Of a stretch of 64,000 bases of DNA, positions 1-12,600 are shown piece by piece (the stretch's first letter is position 1; each line of letters starts with the position of its first letter). The notes beneath the pieces are model-generated. The model was not told where the DNA came from, did not search any database, and saw only the letters and a program-made list of their open reading frames with translations. The DNA lies in assembly GCA_950022655.1 (NCBI GenBank), contig OX465580.1, positions 128,124,099 through 128,188,098 of the forward strand. Direction: 5' to 3'. This stretch comes from Alentia gelatinosa (lineage: Eukaryota > Annelida > Polychaeta > Phyllodocida > Polynoidae). A program made the translations under genes and the position numbers.

Positions 1-191
1 TGCCTTGTGTGCACAATTATTCTGAGAAAAAAAAACTCGGCTGAGGCAGCTGTGAGGGCCTCGGACCCTGACGTATTTACCCGTTTGTAAATAGTGTAAA
101 ATATTTAGCTGAACAGTAACCAGGATTCAGATGCTAGTGATCGCTGTAGTTCCCAATCTACGAGTCCTGATATTGAACACCTACACAAGAA

Positions 192-597
192 TTAACCCTT
201 TAAGGACGGCTGCCTGGGGCACAGCTACTCCCATAAGGACGGGTGCTGGTGGCAGTCTGTCTGGCTGGAGGACGCCCACATTATGGTTAAAACTGATATC
301 CATGGTTGTAATCATGCAATATGATACATAATCACAAATATTTTATTTCTTTTTAATAGAAATACTAAATACGATGTGCTATCTACATTTTCTGAAGATT
401 TCATGAATATTGCTCTATTATTTCATTGTTAAAACATTTTTGTTAATATCTGGACAATGATGCCTCAAGGCATCATGCGTCTTTAGTGCGGTGATGCCTC
501 CAGGCATCATGAGTCTTTTAGTGTGGTGATGCCTCCAGGCATCATGCGTCTTTAGTGTGGTGATACCTCCAGGCATCATGCGTCCTTAAAGGGTTAA
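192..597. mobile_element. piggyBac-like MITE, copy 1
   Basis: Both ends carry the inverted sequence TTAACCCTTTAAGGACGG (left) and CGTCCTTAAAGGGTTAA (right). The element is bounded by TTAA, the target-site duplication of piggyBac transposons. It has no transposase ORF. The right half (about 458-590) holds four near-tandem copies of a ~35-bp unit containing the short palindrome GATGCCTCCAGGCATC. A second copy lies at 51894-52222 and a lone left end near 60975. Assignment to piggyBac rests on the TTAA/CCC termini only. Confidence 0.75.
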
Positions 598-837
598 CAT
601 CATAGAAATGGAAGATGAGGTTCCAAAGTCCAGTCGTATCTCTTGAAGCAGTTAGTGAAAACGAACTACTAGTAGTTAAACTCTTCCCGGCTTTCGTCAC
701 CTAACGTTAAAGAAGACTGCGATCAGTTTCTCCTTGAATTTGACATTTGTCTGTTACATAAATTGACATCTCTCATGTAAAAGAACAGTATGTGTTTGAG
801 GTACGTGTATTTAGAAGGAAACTAGTTTGACCTCTAC

Positions 838-925
838 GCGATTCACTTCGCCTCGCTTCATGAATTACTCCATGGTCAAACTCGGAGTATGGACCAAGCT
901 ATTTTCATCGAGTTGGCTTCTGATT
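838..925. repeat. foldback hairpin beside a MITE
   Basis: An imperfect inverted repeat (arms around TTTGACCTCTACGCG and ATGGTCAAACTCGGAG). The same hairpin, better preserved, precedes the homologous element at 42669, so hairpin plus MITE appear to form one repeated unit. Confidence 0.5.
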
Positions 926-1078
926 TTATATCACCCCGTATAGATGATCAAAAACATTATCAATCAGTAAAAAAAACTCACACAATCAGGAATGGAGTAT
1001 TGGGTACAATACCTTCACGGCCGTGGAGTACGAGTTCCTAATGTTAAACCTATGGAGGAAAATACTGGGGTGAGATAA
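926..1078. mobile_element. MITE, TTATCTCACCCC family
   Basis: The left terminus reads TTATATCACCCCGTAT and the right terminus GGGGTGAGATAA. The internal segment (GGCCGTGGAGTACGAGTTCC, then the CCTATGGAG word) is shared with 42669-42818 and, in part, with 7478, 15262 and 51013. There is no coding sequence. Confidence 0.65.
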
Positions 1079-4000
1079 ACAGATCTGCCACGAATTTGAG
1101 GGTGACATTATGTGAAAGGGGCTTGGTCTTGGCTTTAGATTCCCCTTTACTGGTCCATTCAATCGGACGACCGCTAAAGTTGAGTTCATGTTAGATTCCT
1201 AGAAGAACGAGGACTTCATTGATTAATCGCGTCGATTTTGGTATTTTCATGAACGTAGAGAACTACGGGATACTTCAATAGGCATCGCCCCATATAGGTA
1301 AGATAGGAGCGAGTGGGGAAGATAAATGTACATTGATAAACAACTATGCCGATGAGAAAACATGGTAAGAAGAATTAGTTTCCCACCACGAAGGGGATTG
1401 TAAGCCGGTGGAATTTAAGTGAGAAAGAAGGTATGAAAATCCTATAGTGGGCGAAGCCTGATCATTAAAATATATTTGTATGCTTTGAAATAAAACAAGG
1501 CTTTCTTAAGACTGCTTTTTCAAGTTTTTATTTAACTGTTGGTGTTGTAACTAGAGGTTATATTAAGTTAATAGCCCCGGTGACAGATGAAATACACAGA
1601 GCTTCAGATACATCTGTACATAACACTTTTATGACATGAATATAGATTTGCTCCTTTTTACTATCAGGTTTTCTTTGATCAAAATGAGCGAAACCCAGAA
1701 GTATGCTCTCCTGTATCATTTTACATAGTCCTCCAGAATCTAATGATCAATAACATTTCCTTTGTCGTATTTAAACTTTCTAGGGTAAATCTCAAAGCAA
1801 ACAAATCCTATCCTTTCTTTGATTCTTCCAATCTCTATTTTGTTGGTTGCAACGAGAATTTTGCCACGTATTCTGAAAAATTGATTTCTTTCAATGACTA
1901 GTGAACAATACTATTACGAAAAATATTCATTTTGTGACAACCTGTTCATTAGGCATCCTATCACCTACCCATATCACTCTGTCGTAGAACAATTAACAAG
2001 CAATTATAAAATACCCATTGCAAACACAAGACAAAGTCGTGTCACCTCGAGCAGTATCACTAACCAGAAGTGACACATGACGTAAAGGTACATCGCAGCG
2101 GTCACTTAGTGAGACATGGTGAACCAACTACGTTATGATTTAATGAATTTAAATTTGTTACCGGAGAATGAATCAAATTTTTGGGACTAATCAATAAAAA
2201 CGCCCCATTAAATTCTAACAACAAGTATCAGTCAACTCATTCTGGTAACGCAAACTTGTCAAAATTACACAAAGATGAAAAATTCGCATGGTAGTTTTAG
2301 AAAGATTAAATTAATTTCATTTTAAGTTTGTTGTGGACGAGACCAGGTGTTTCCTTTTAGGGGATTTTCTTTAGTTCATTCTAAGACGAGATTAAAGAAT
2401 TTTTCTATTGTCTGCCTCGTCTTCCACAAATCTAAGATGAGATTAAAGGATTATCTTAATAACAAATGAAACGAATCAGTTCAGAAAGCACCAAATAAGC
2501 ATTGCTGTGCATTATTAAATGGATAACACTTCATGTCCATGGTACCTACAAGTCCTATCCGCTCATAAAATTGTGCATCATGCTTACCACACATATTAAT
2601 AGTGACATTCACACTACTTAGGCACTAAGTATAGAGATACCTGGTGCAAACTTGCCATACCCTTGTCAGGTACATTATCGCTTAGGCACGAATGTACCAA
2701 GGACATTACATAACATGAAATGAAATCCTGGAAACTAAAGTATTTCAGTCAGTTTTATCACATGAAGCCCAACGGCCTATTCTGTTTTGTTCTTGTGTAT
2801 CTTGATTAAATGTGTCATTCATGGCAAACAAAAAGAGAGGCTAAAGATTATGAAGCCATGGTAATAAAACCTCTATGGCAAGCCGATAGAAAAAAAGACA
2901 AAGAGGCTGAATACGGGTACACTAACAAGTCAAGTGCGCATATGAAAAATGTGGCTTCAGGGGGAAAACCCTGCAACTGTATTGGAATATATAATAACAA
3001 TTATTTACATTTCGGTAAAAGTTATTTTCTTATACAGTGATAATTCAGTTGGCCCCGGCTTCTCACTTTTAATTGGTAAACTTGAGTATCCTTAATGCTT
3101 AAATGCTATACTCATCTGGCATGTACTATTCACACAATCTCTGATTCGTATACAAAAAACCTCTGCATAACCGTGAAACGTTTTGACTCTCGTCATTGGT
3201 CAGGTTTCCATTACACAATTTTCACTGAATGGTTAATTAATTTTGCTATAAACTCACTGAATATTAATTAATTTCACTATAATCTCTTTACCCCTGTTTA
3301 TAGCAGGAGAGGTTAAAGATGGAAAACCCAGGAGTAAGTTAGTGGTATTATTTCCACATTAAAAAAAGACTAGGTCCTAACACCTAGTCAAGTGATCTCA
3401 TAACACAGATATAGTCATCATACAGGGACGGTAAGGTTCAGGGATATATCCTTGAATTGATTTTTATAAAACACAGAAATATCGTCCTCACTATTTTAAA
3501 ACCTCAATAGAACCTGTGTATGTCAAAACCAAACTGTTTCAGGAACCCCAGATACCCGACATCCCTATAAATATGTGCATTATTACTTCCATGATTTTCA
3601 GGGATTTTCCTGACAAGGTTCCCATAGATAATGCATAGATGGAAATCCCTGAAACCCTTGAACTGTTACCCTACAAACCACTTTCAATGCATAGCTAACA
3701 CCAGGAACCAACTTTATACTACTATCTCCCATGCACAAATTTGGTTTCACATCAATATGACATAGAGGATAAGGCTCTGTTTGGAGACCACAGACTGTAG
3801 TACCAGTCTTAATCACCAGGGGACACATTTTTCATTGTTTTTGAGTTCCCAGCAAATAACTTCAGGGATTTTCTTCAAGGGCTGCTGACATCCCTGAATT
3901 CATAGACAAACATTGTTTTATTGGTGTGCATGAGGCTCGATTAATACTATCATTGTTTTAAACCAGAAATAAAATCATATACTACAAATGAAAAAGAGGA

Positions 4001-5489
4001 TTTCCATGGAAAAGCGGAAAGCTGCCATCTCTATGAAAAAAGGCATATTCAATCGTAAAGTTTGGACGGACAGTTCTAACACATATCCAAGCATTATTTT
4101 ACTATGACTCCTAACATTTAACTACTGTTTACACGTACCTACATGTGGAGCAAGATCATTACTGCTCACACACTCCCAAAAATGGAGGTAATCAAGTACT
4201 TAAACAAAGAAAAAATAGAGGTTAACATGAGAATGAAAATTGTTGGTACTTTGTAGAAATAGTGCACTGCTTCTCCTTTGCAGGAAACCGCAGGGCGCAC
4301 TTTGTTCAAATATTTACAAAATTAGTGAACATATGAAGAGATGCATATATATATTAGCGAAAAGCATTCTTGTGTAAATAAATGATTGAGATATGCAACC
4401 TTATAAATACGGCCAGCGTGTTGCTGCGAGCTGTGCAACGTGACTTTATACATGTATAATGATACATTATGTGCGACCTTTGATCATGCATAGAAACACC
4501 AATATATCTGAGTTGTTCTTCATAACTTCATTTTACTTAACCAGACTATTCTCATATACTCCAAACATCCTGATACCATCTCATTTTCGGTGTAATGTTT
4601 TATAAACATAACAACACGGACTTGGATGTATAGAGGTCCGTGATAACAAGTAACCGTGAATCTGACTCAATACGCAGATCTTGTAACCGACCCGACATAG
4701 TTAAACTCTTTTCACATGTTATTCATTTCAGAATTCGATACATATCCTACATTATGATGTTTCATTTTCTGAATTAGAAAGCATTACCCCTGTTTGCCTA
4801 GATATCTTACCTGAAATTCAAACCCATTGTTCTAGTGAGACAACATTCAATGTAAATATAATATATTTTACATTGGATTAATAACATCAAAGTTTTCCTT
4901 ATTGTGAAACATACTCGTCAAATCACCGTCGACTTCCCGAAAAACCTCTAATTGTATCACATAAACGAATATGTAAAATCTCAATGATAAACATAGTAAA
5001 ACCATGATTTGAATCCACTTTTTCAATAACCTGGAAGACCTACTTCTATTTTATCACCTCTAGAATCTCATGACGTATCGATCATGAATTACCATTTACA
5101 GCCTAGAATAACTGCCTAGGAATATATCATCAATCTATAAAACATGGCGTGGATCACTATGCACTAATTTGCTTTTAAAGAGATTTGATTATTATGAATG
5201 TGTTATCAATATAATTCATCCTGTATTACATTTCATTTATGAAACTAGTACCTCCAATGTCTGTAATGATATATGAATAATTTCCTCGACTAATGTATTT
5301 GATGAAGGTTTTTTCATATCACAATCCTGCATAATCATTGCTAACTCCCTGACTGGCTGACATGAATATTCAACAAATCCCACCAAGGATATTCTTGTAT
5401 ATAAAATTCAGCACGTTTATCCGATATAACTTGATGAGAATCATATAAGATAATTAAATAAGTCACAATGAGCGTTACGGAAACTGGGA
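1079..5489. other. No gene recognised; downstream of GORAB
   Basis: AT-rich, with only short ORFs and no protein I recognise. The part nearest 5490 must include the GORAB 3' UTR (minus strand), but I could not place a convincing AATAAA. Between about 3430 and 3900 the words TCAGGGATTTT and ATCCCTGAA recur in both orientations, suggesting an old, decayed inverted-repeat element. Confidence 0.5.
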
Positions 5490-6648
5490 CTAACTCTGCG
5501 GGTCGGTGCGGTCTGAGCTCGCTGCGACCTTCAGCTTATTGTCATTCAGATCCTTGGGGCTGGGATGACGAGATTGAGACGTGGCCTCCTGTTCTGTGTC
5601 TGGAGAGTTGTCCGCCGCCACAGCCTTGTTCCCTGTGGAGGCACCTTCTACGACCGAGACATTGTCAGCATTGACAACGCTTGGCTTGCTATCGTTGGTC
5701 CCTAAAACTGTACCAGGTGCAGATCCTGTATGCTCTGAAGGGGGCGTGGCACTGGGGGGCGTGGCGTTAGTGGGCGTGGCGATGGGCGTGGCGCTGGTGG
5801 GCGTGGCGCTGGTGGGCGTGGCGATGGGCGTGGCGCTGGTGGGTGTGGCGCTTTTGGGCGTGGCTATGGTGGGCGTGGCTATGGTGGGCGTGGCGCTTGT
5901 GGGCGTGGAGTTGGTAGATATGGCTATGGTGGGCGGGGCGATGGTGGATATGGAGGTCGTGGGTGTGGTCATGGGAATGGGCGTGGTTATGGACGGGGAC
6001 ACGGACGTCCCGGTTGGTGTAGTGGTTGTGGCTTCTGAAGCAGGTGTGAGAGTAGGCACAGTGGCAGAGGAAACCCCGGGTTTAGCCCCAGGTGCTTGGG
6101 TGACGACCTCAGCACTTGGACCTCCTCCCCCGGAGCTTGCCGCTTGGCTGCCTGCTGTAAATGCTGGATCCTCCCCATCCTTACTCGCACTCTCCGCTGT
6201 CGTGCCTCCGCCACCCAAGATCCAGCTGCTGATCCACCCCGTCACTCCGGAGCCCCTCCCCGAGGCCACCGGCTCCGGAGACCCCGCTTCGGAGCCCGTC
6301 TTCTTTATCTGACCAGGGGTGGCCTCAGCAGTGGGAGACTTCTCGCTGCTTTCGGAGCCACCCCGCTTGCGCTGCATTATGGCGCGCTGCTCCTGGGTGG
6401 ATTGCAGACTACCGAGGATGAAGGCTGACGGGGCTGACACGGAGAGCTCCTCACTGAGCGACTCGGCATCCGTGCCATCCTCCATACTCAGCTTCTCCAT
6501 CAGCTCGGTCAGCTTGCGCGCCTTACGCACCTCGTTCTGGTGGATGACCATGTGGAGATGCTCGGTCAGCGAGTCCTTGAAGTTCACCTTGGTGTGCAGG
6601 TCCATCTTGGACTCGATGAACTCCTTCTCCGCTCGCTCATACCGCCGT
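5490..6648 (-). CDS. GORAB: GORAB exon 5 (coiled coil end plus long Ala/Thr/Pro tail)
   Basis: Opens with RRYERAEKEFIESK and the conserved LTEHLHMVIHQNEVRKARKL. It continues into a Ser/Gly/Ala region, a run of ATPT/ATPI repeats, and an acidic-basic end stopping at TAG (5490-5492). It is clearly more GC-rich than the flanking sequence. The tail has no counterpart I know in vertebrate GORAB. Confidence 0.9.
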
Positions 6649-9600
6649 CTGTCGTCAAGAACAGGATTTATTTCAATGATAAGTGAAGTCAGGACGTAAA
6701 AAACACATCATAATCATATCTTTTGACAAGGTGCTGAATTGCGAAAATTTTCTTAATTTGCTGCTAAAATACCATATCCATTAGTATCAACCAAGTGAAT
6801 AAATACCCAAACTGAAATATAGAACTAATACAATTTGCCTTATTTTTTGTTGGTAATATCATAGTAAAATATTTATAAAAATATATTATCCTAGGAGCCA
6901 CCGTGGCCCAATAGATAAGGCATTTGCCTCCTATAAGTCGATAGACTAAAACGATACATTCTTCTATTCCACAACTGTCATTTATTTAAAGTGAGCTCGG
7001 TCAATTCTGATAATTCCGGTACTGTATTCCGCCTTTAAAAACAGGAGATATTACACTTTCATCAAGCCATCACTGTTTGATTTAGGTATTGTTTTAATTA
7101 ACTGACTACTATAGAATACTGACTGTGCTTCTAGATACTCGCGACTGGCTTCTTCTATTTTGTTGCGGATGATGGAGACATCGATGGCAAGAAGCTGATC
7201 TAACTGAGCCAGGTCCTTCTGGATCTTTGTCAAACGTGTCGCTTCTTGTTTGGCCGCCTTCTGTCTGCGTATGGAAATTAGAGACAAAATATTTCAATCT
7301 AAATATATTCAATAGGATGTAGTCCTGGAATAATGACTATCTAACAATAGACTTGCATCATAGTTAAGAATTGACGTAATGCTGCCGTTGATTTTTAGTT
7401 GACAGTTACCATTGCATCAACGTTAGGCATAGTATCTAAATACAATGCATGTAGGTAACTTGACAATATTCCCATTATTATTTTACCCTGGTATAAACGT
7501 CCATAGGCTTAGCATTATGAACTCGTACCCAACAGGCTTGTGAGTACAGTGACTCATACTCAATGGGTGATAAACAGATAAATATTCCATCTAAGATAAA
7601 ATCAGAAACATTCGTGCTTGGTCTGAGTCCCCATTCGCCATCTCATTTGGAGCGCTTCAGAATATGCACTCGGCTATTGCCTCGTTCATATTAATGCACA
7701 CTGTAAACTAGATTGAGAACGGGGACACAGACTGAACATTCATCAATTTCTTTCTTAGCACTTCATACAATACTTATAATGAAAATTATATCCTTCTAAC
7801 TATGTCTGAACTATTGATATGTCTGGCGCTAAGGAAGATGATTCATATGCGACCTTTTTGCGTATAGCCCATAGGCAAGTCAAAACTAAACAAATGTTTT
7901 TTTTTCATTCTTCTTAGTGTTAGTGGCCACACACTATATATCCTCGTTACAAACAGATTGAACTACGTCAATAACAATACCTTTCAATAATAGCTGATGT
8001 TAACAGTTCTCTTTTCTTCTTGTTTTGTTCTTCGATGCGTTTCTGTTGGAACTGGAATTTTTCAACGTTTTGCAGCTCTTGTCTGAAACAAGAAGGGAAG
8101 GAGGGCTTAAACAAAAAGCAAAGGACAGAATAGAATATATCAATAAGATAAAACAACCTATTTTTATAAATCAATAAGGCAATGAGCCTGCCCTGTAACC
8201 ATGTTTAAAATAACGGAGATACATTATCTTTTCGGCATTTAAATTATCTTAAGCATGTCTATACCATTAAAAATGTTATAAATCTAAAGATGCATCTTTA
8301 AGTCTATATTTCCAAAACTATTCAAAAATATGCTATCTTTAGAGGTTTAGATCCAATCTGTACGGACCAGGGTTGCCAGTTGGAGTAAGAAAAATAGACA
8401 TTGAAATATTTTTCATTGCAATACCGGTTTTACATACGCATTACAGTGGGGAATCAAGAGGTCAAGGGAAAGTTCAAGTTCTTAGATGGGTCAGTGGGGA
8501 GGTTCAGTTGAGGATCATAGCTGTAGCTTAATTGGGTTATTTAGCCGGTGGTATGTCAATATTATACATGAAAAAGAATGCTTAAGTCTAAAATTGAAAA
8601 AATAAATTTCAATGGAAACATTGAAAACTGGCACTCCTAAATTGAACAGCGAAGTTGAACGCCATCGTTAAACAGAAGTAGAATGAGGCGAACTTACATG
8701 ATAATGTCCTTGTCATCTAAGATCATGCCCAAGTCCTCGTCGTCTTCTGGCTTACTGGACTTACTTTCATTACCGTTGCACTCCCTTGTTGTCTGAGGCT
8801 CCTCGCGTGTCTCAGGCTTAGAGATCTCAGCCTGTGCTTGTGGTGCCATCTGGCGTGCGGCGACCGGCTTTGTGGGGGCTGGTTTCCGGGGGCGCTCTTC
8901 ATCCGGAGGTTGCGACAGCCGCGCCTCGGGAGGCAGACTAGGACTCGGCTTGGTGTGTGAGGCTGGCTGGCTGCGCTGGGAGGGTGAGGCGCGGTCACGT
9001 GGGGACGCCCGCCCCCTAGCGGGACGCCCACGCGCGGGTCGAGTGCCTGTTTGTGGCCGACCCCCACCTGGTGAAGTGAGGTATCACGTTAGAATTTGAG
9101 TAAGATTGTTGAAGTCTTTAATATGACCGTTTTATTAAGATCAGTTGTGATATTTTCATTCACCCACTCCAAAAAAAATGTCACGGTCTGAAGAATTGAT
9201 TGAGTCCTGGGAAAAAGGAATCCCCCGATTCTCGTCCTAGATCACAGGGTGACACTGAAAACTGTAGAGAGTTAAGTGCTGGTTCCACCAACACACAAGA
9301 TAAAGCGAGATTAGTCACGATTTTGTTGTCTTGCTAAATCTCGCTAGGTTTCCAGTAATTGTGTGCATTTTTGCCACGAACCATTGGTTTGGTTAAGCAC
9401 TGTTGCCAAACTCTTGCGGCGATAGATGAGTATATGTCGACAATAGATTGCGGTGGAGCACCAAAATAGACATATATCATCGCAAAAAATTACCAAACCA
9501 TCGCACATGATGTGGTGCAGCAGCAAAGGAGGTAAGACATATCGCCATACTGTAAGATATTATCATGAAACATCACGAAATTTCATATGATAGTTTATAT

Positions 9601-12600
9601 GGCATGAGTTGACTTTGTGGCATGATATCAAGAAGCGGAGCTGAGTGATATCCGTAGCGGAAGACAATGAATGGCATATAAACAATTATATTAAATTGAG
9701 TGATATTAAATTGACATGTTTTAACCTTAATTTCTGGACAAGTGGCATGTGGATATCAGTTCGTTTTAGTTATTCACTATTTTTCCATATGCACTATTTT
9801 TCCATATGCGCCACCTGGAGCATACAACATATCCATATGCACCGGGTATGTCCATACAATCTCTCTACATGTGTTTTCTATGGATACTTTGTATTAGGTG
9901 GATACTAAAACAAGATGTAACAGAAATATGACACTGCAAATCCACCATGCTGGTGGAACCTGCCTTTAATACAACTGTTTTGTTAAGATCAGCTGTGATG
10001 TTTTCATTCCTTCCCCCAAAAAATGTCACGGTTTAAAGAATTGATTGAGTCCTGGAAAAAATGAAACTTCAAATTCTCGTCCTAGATCACAAGGTCACAC
10101 TGTGAACTATGTAGAGAGTTACGGAGACGTTATTCTGAGCATATATCTTTTCCTTTACCCCTTAAAAGAAAACTATAGTAAGTTATTAGGAGCCGTCCAT
10201 AAACGACATTATGCAGCAGGGGGAACGAACAAGTATGAGGACTTGGGTCATATGGTGTATGACGTCATGTTTTGAAAAATAAATAAATACGAGAGGAAAG
10301 GGGAAAATAAGGAAATTAAAGGGACATAGACTGGGAACATCTGTGCTGAAATACAGTATATTAGTCCTAGGGATATTAGTGAAGCCCTAAATTTTTACAA
10401 ATCTGCCTGACCACCAGCCTAACTATCCAAAAACCTGCAAACCTACCAACCTGCTTAGCCACCAGACTACTGACCCACAATTCTGCCTACTTGGCCATTC
10501 ACCCACCTGCCTACCCAACAACCTGCACAAAACTCACCAGGACACCTGCCTAGACAAGAACCTTCCTTGCCAACTAAATCTGCCTACCTACCTACCCACC
10601 CACCAGCCTTCCTACCCACCCAACATGACCACCAAAAATGACTAACCATCAGCTTACTCACCCATGAACGAACCCACTCATGAATATACCCACATATCAA
10701 CCTTACTAAACCACCAACCTGATCACCAAACAATTTACCTAGCTTTAGTAGAAACCGAACGAGTGGCATGGACATTCACAAGTCTAACTTGAGTTCGGTT
10801 TCGTATTTATCCTACCCTGTCTATGCTTTTGTATTACTAAAAGATAAATATTGAGTCAACGACCAACAGAACTTTTTTTATAATAGCTGACATCCTGCTC
10901 CCTGATTGGTCAATATTGTTATTACTCTAGTGGCATAAAAAAAACACTTTATGTCAGGGCCTGCCACATAAAACTTTCCTATGTTAAGTCTATGGAGCTT
11001 TTTATTAGGGGTAGGATAAATCCATCTACCCACCTTCTGAAATACCCACCTACCCACTAACCAGACTGCCCAAACCCATCTGCCTACTGACCCGCCTGGC
11101 TGCCCATTAAAGCATGTATCCCACCAACTAGATGCTCTTTTGATGCAAGACCGACCTCTCAGCCGAGGCATCTGGCTGACGCTGGGTGGCCGGCCTGCCA
11201 AAACAGTCTCTCAGTGCTGAGCTGTTCCACCTGTGACCACATCCCCCAACCCAGCCGGCTAGTTGGTGCATGGTTGGTGTACAGCAGGCTAGTGAGCGGT
11301 TCCACCAGGCCGATCTCAGCGGCGGCAGGCCGGTGTGCCAGCAAATCTCCAGACGGTGTGTTAACTGATGCTCCAGAAAGAGCAGCGGTGAGCAGACAGT
11401 GGTGTTGTGTGGTGGACATTAGCCGCACTGACGCCCAAGCAGAGTTACCCGTTCATGATAGGATTTGTACCGCAGTTATAAAAAAACCCAAAAAAAACCA
11501 ACAACAACAAACCAACAGTTATAGGATTTGTACAAGAACGGTTATAGCTCGTCATATATCCGTTGAATTCTGTGTTGAACTGAACGATGAAGGTAAATAA
11601 AGATAAAGATTGATGTTATGAATGTGTATAGCACACTCTGGTGCTAGAATTCTGCTGAAACTGTCAGAATTTTCTGTCTCTGCTTGCGGGGCCATCGATG
11701 CGCTCCACGTTGACGGCCTCTCTTGCAGTGTTTGTGGTGGCGGGTGTTGGCAAAGCTCACTGACACATACCGGATATCGCCCGGGGGTCTCTGGCCACCT
11801 CCATTACTGTGTATACGGTGAACTTTCAACACTTGTGCCATGCTCCCATCAAACCCATCAGCCGGCTGCGCAGTTCCAGTCGGCAAAAACTAATAATTCA
11901 GTTTTTGTTGACTGGATAAAATTCTGCCAGGCCGACAAGAAAATGTAGATTAGGTGGCACGCTGAAGGTTCATGGACGCCTTGAGTCCGGGACGATTCGA
12001 GCCCTGTTCGCCTTGAGCCTTTCTGTGGACGCCTTGAGCCTACATTGTGGACGCCTTGAGGCTACCCCGTTTTGGTTTCCTTGAGAATCTAGATGTGAAA
12101 AACTTTGAAAAGTGTACTTATACTGGTTTATATTCATATATACTCAACCCTAACCCTTACCCAACCCTTTTCTAACCCTAACCCGTTAATTTGAACTAAA
12201 ATGAGGTAGGCTCAAGGCGTCCAGGGGGTAGGATCAAGGCGTCCACGTTTTTGCGCTGACAGGAGGCTCACACGGTAAAAGGCTCAAGGCATCCAATTCC
12301 CCACGCTGAATAAAAATCTAGCTGGTGGAACAGTGTGGAATGGCTTTTTCAGCCGGCTAATGGCCCTGTGCCCCAGCAAATGCTCAGCAACCTTGTGTCT
12401 ATGCCCCAACACACACCAACAGGCACTGTTTTCACAAAGCAGTTCCTCACCAGATCTAAGTCAGAACTGCTGGCAAACGCTTTTGCGAGGTTGGTGTACA
12501 ATATTTTCGACTGGTTGGTGGAACACACGCTTTATTGTCCTCTCAGCAGTTAGTGGCCAACCCATCATTGAAAATCCCTGAATGGATAAACATAATTATA

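Noticed and set aside
5581..6312. 243-codon plus-strand ORF (Gly/Val/Ala-rich)
   Set aside because: Antisense shadow of GORAB exon 5. It stays open because of the in-frame minisatellite and high GC.
8723..9067. 114-codon minus-strand ORF overlapping GORAB exon 2
   Set aside because: Wrong frame: it does not join exons 1 and 3 in phase, whereas the neighbouring frame does.
12148..12187. Chromosome-end telomere
   Set aside because: Short, degenerate CCCTAA array inside an element with a target duplication, with ordinary DNA on both sides. The same applies to 23274-23360.
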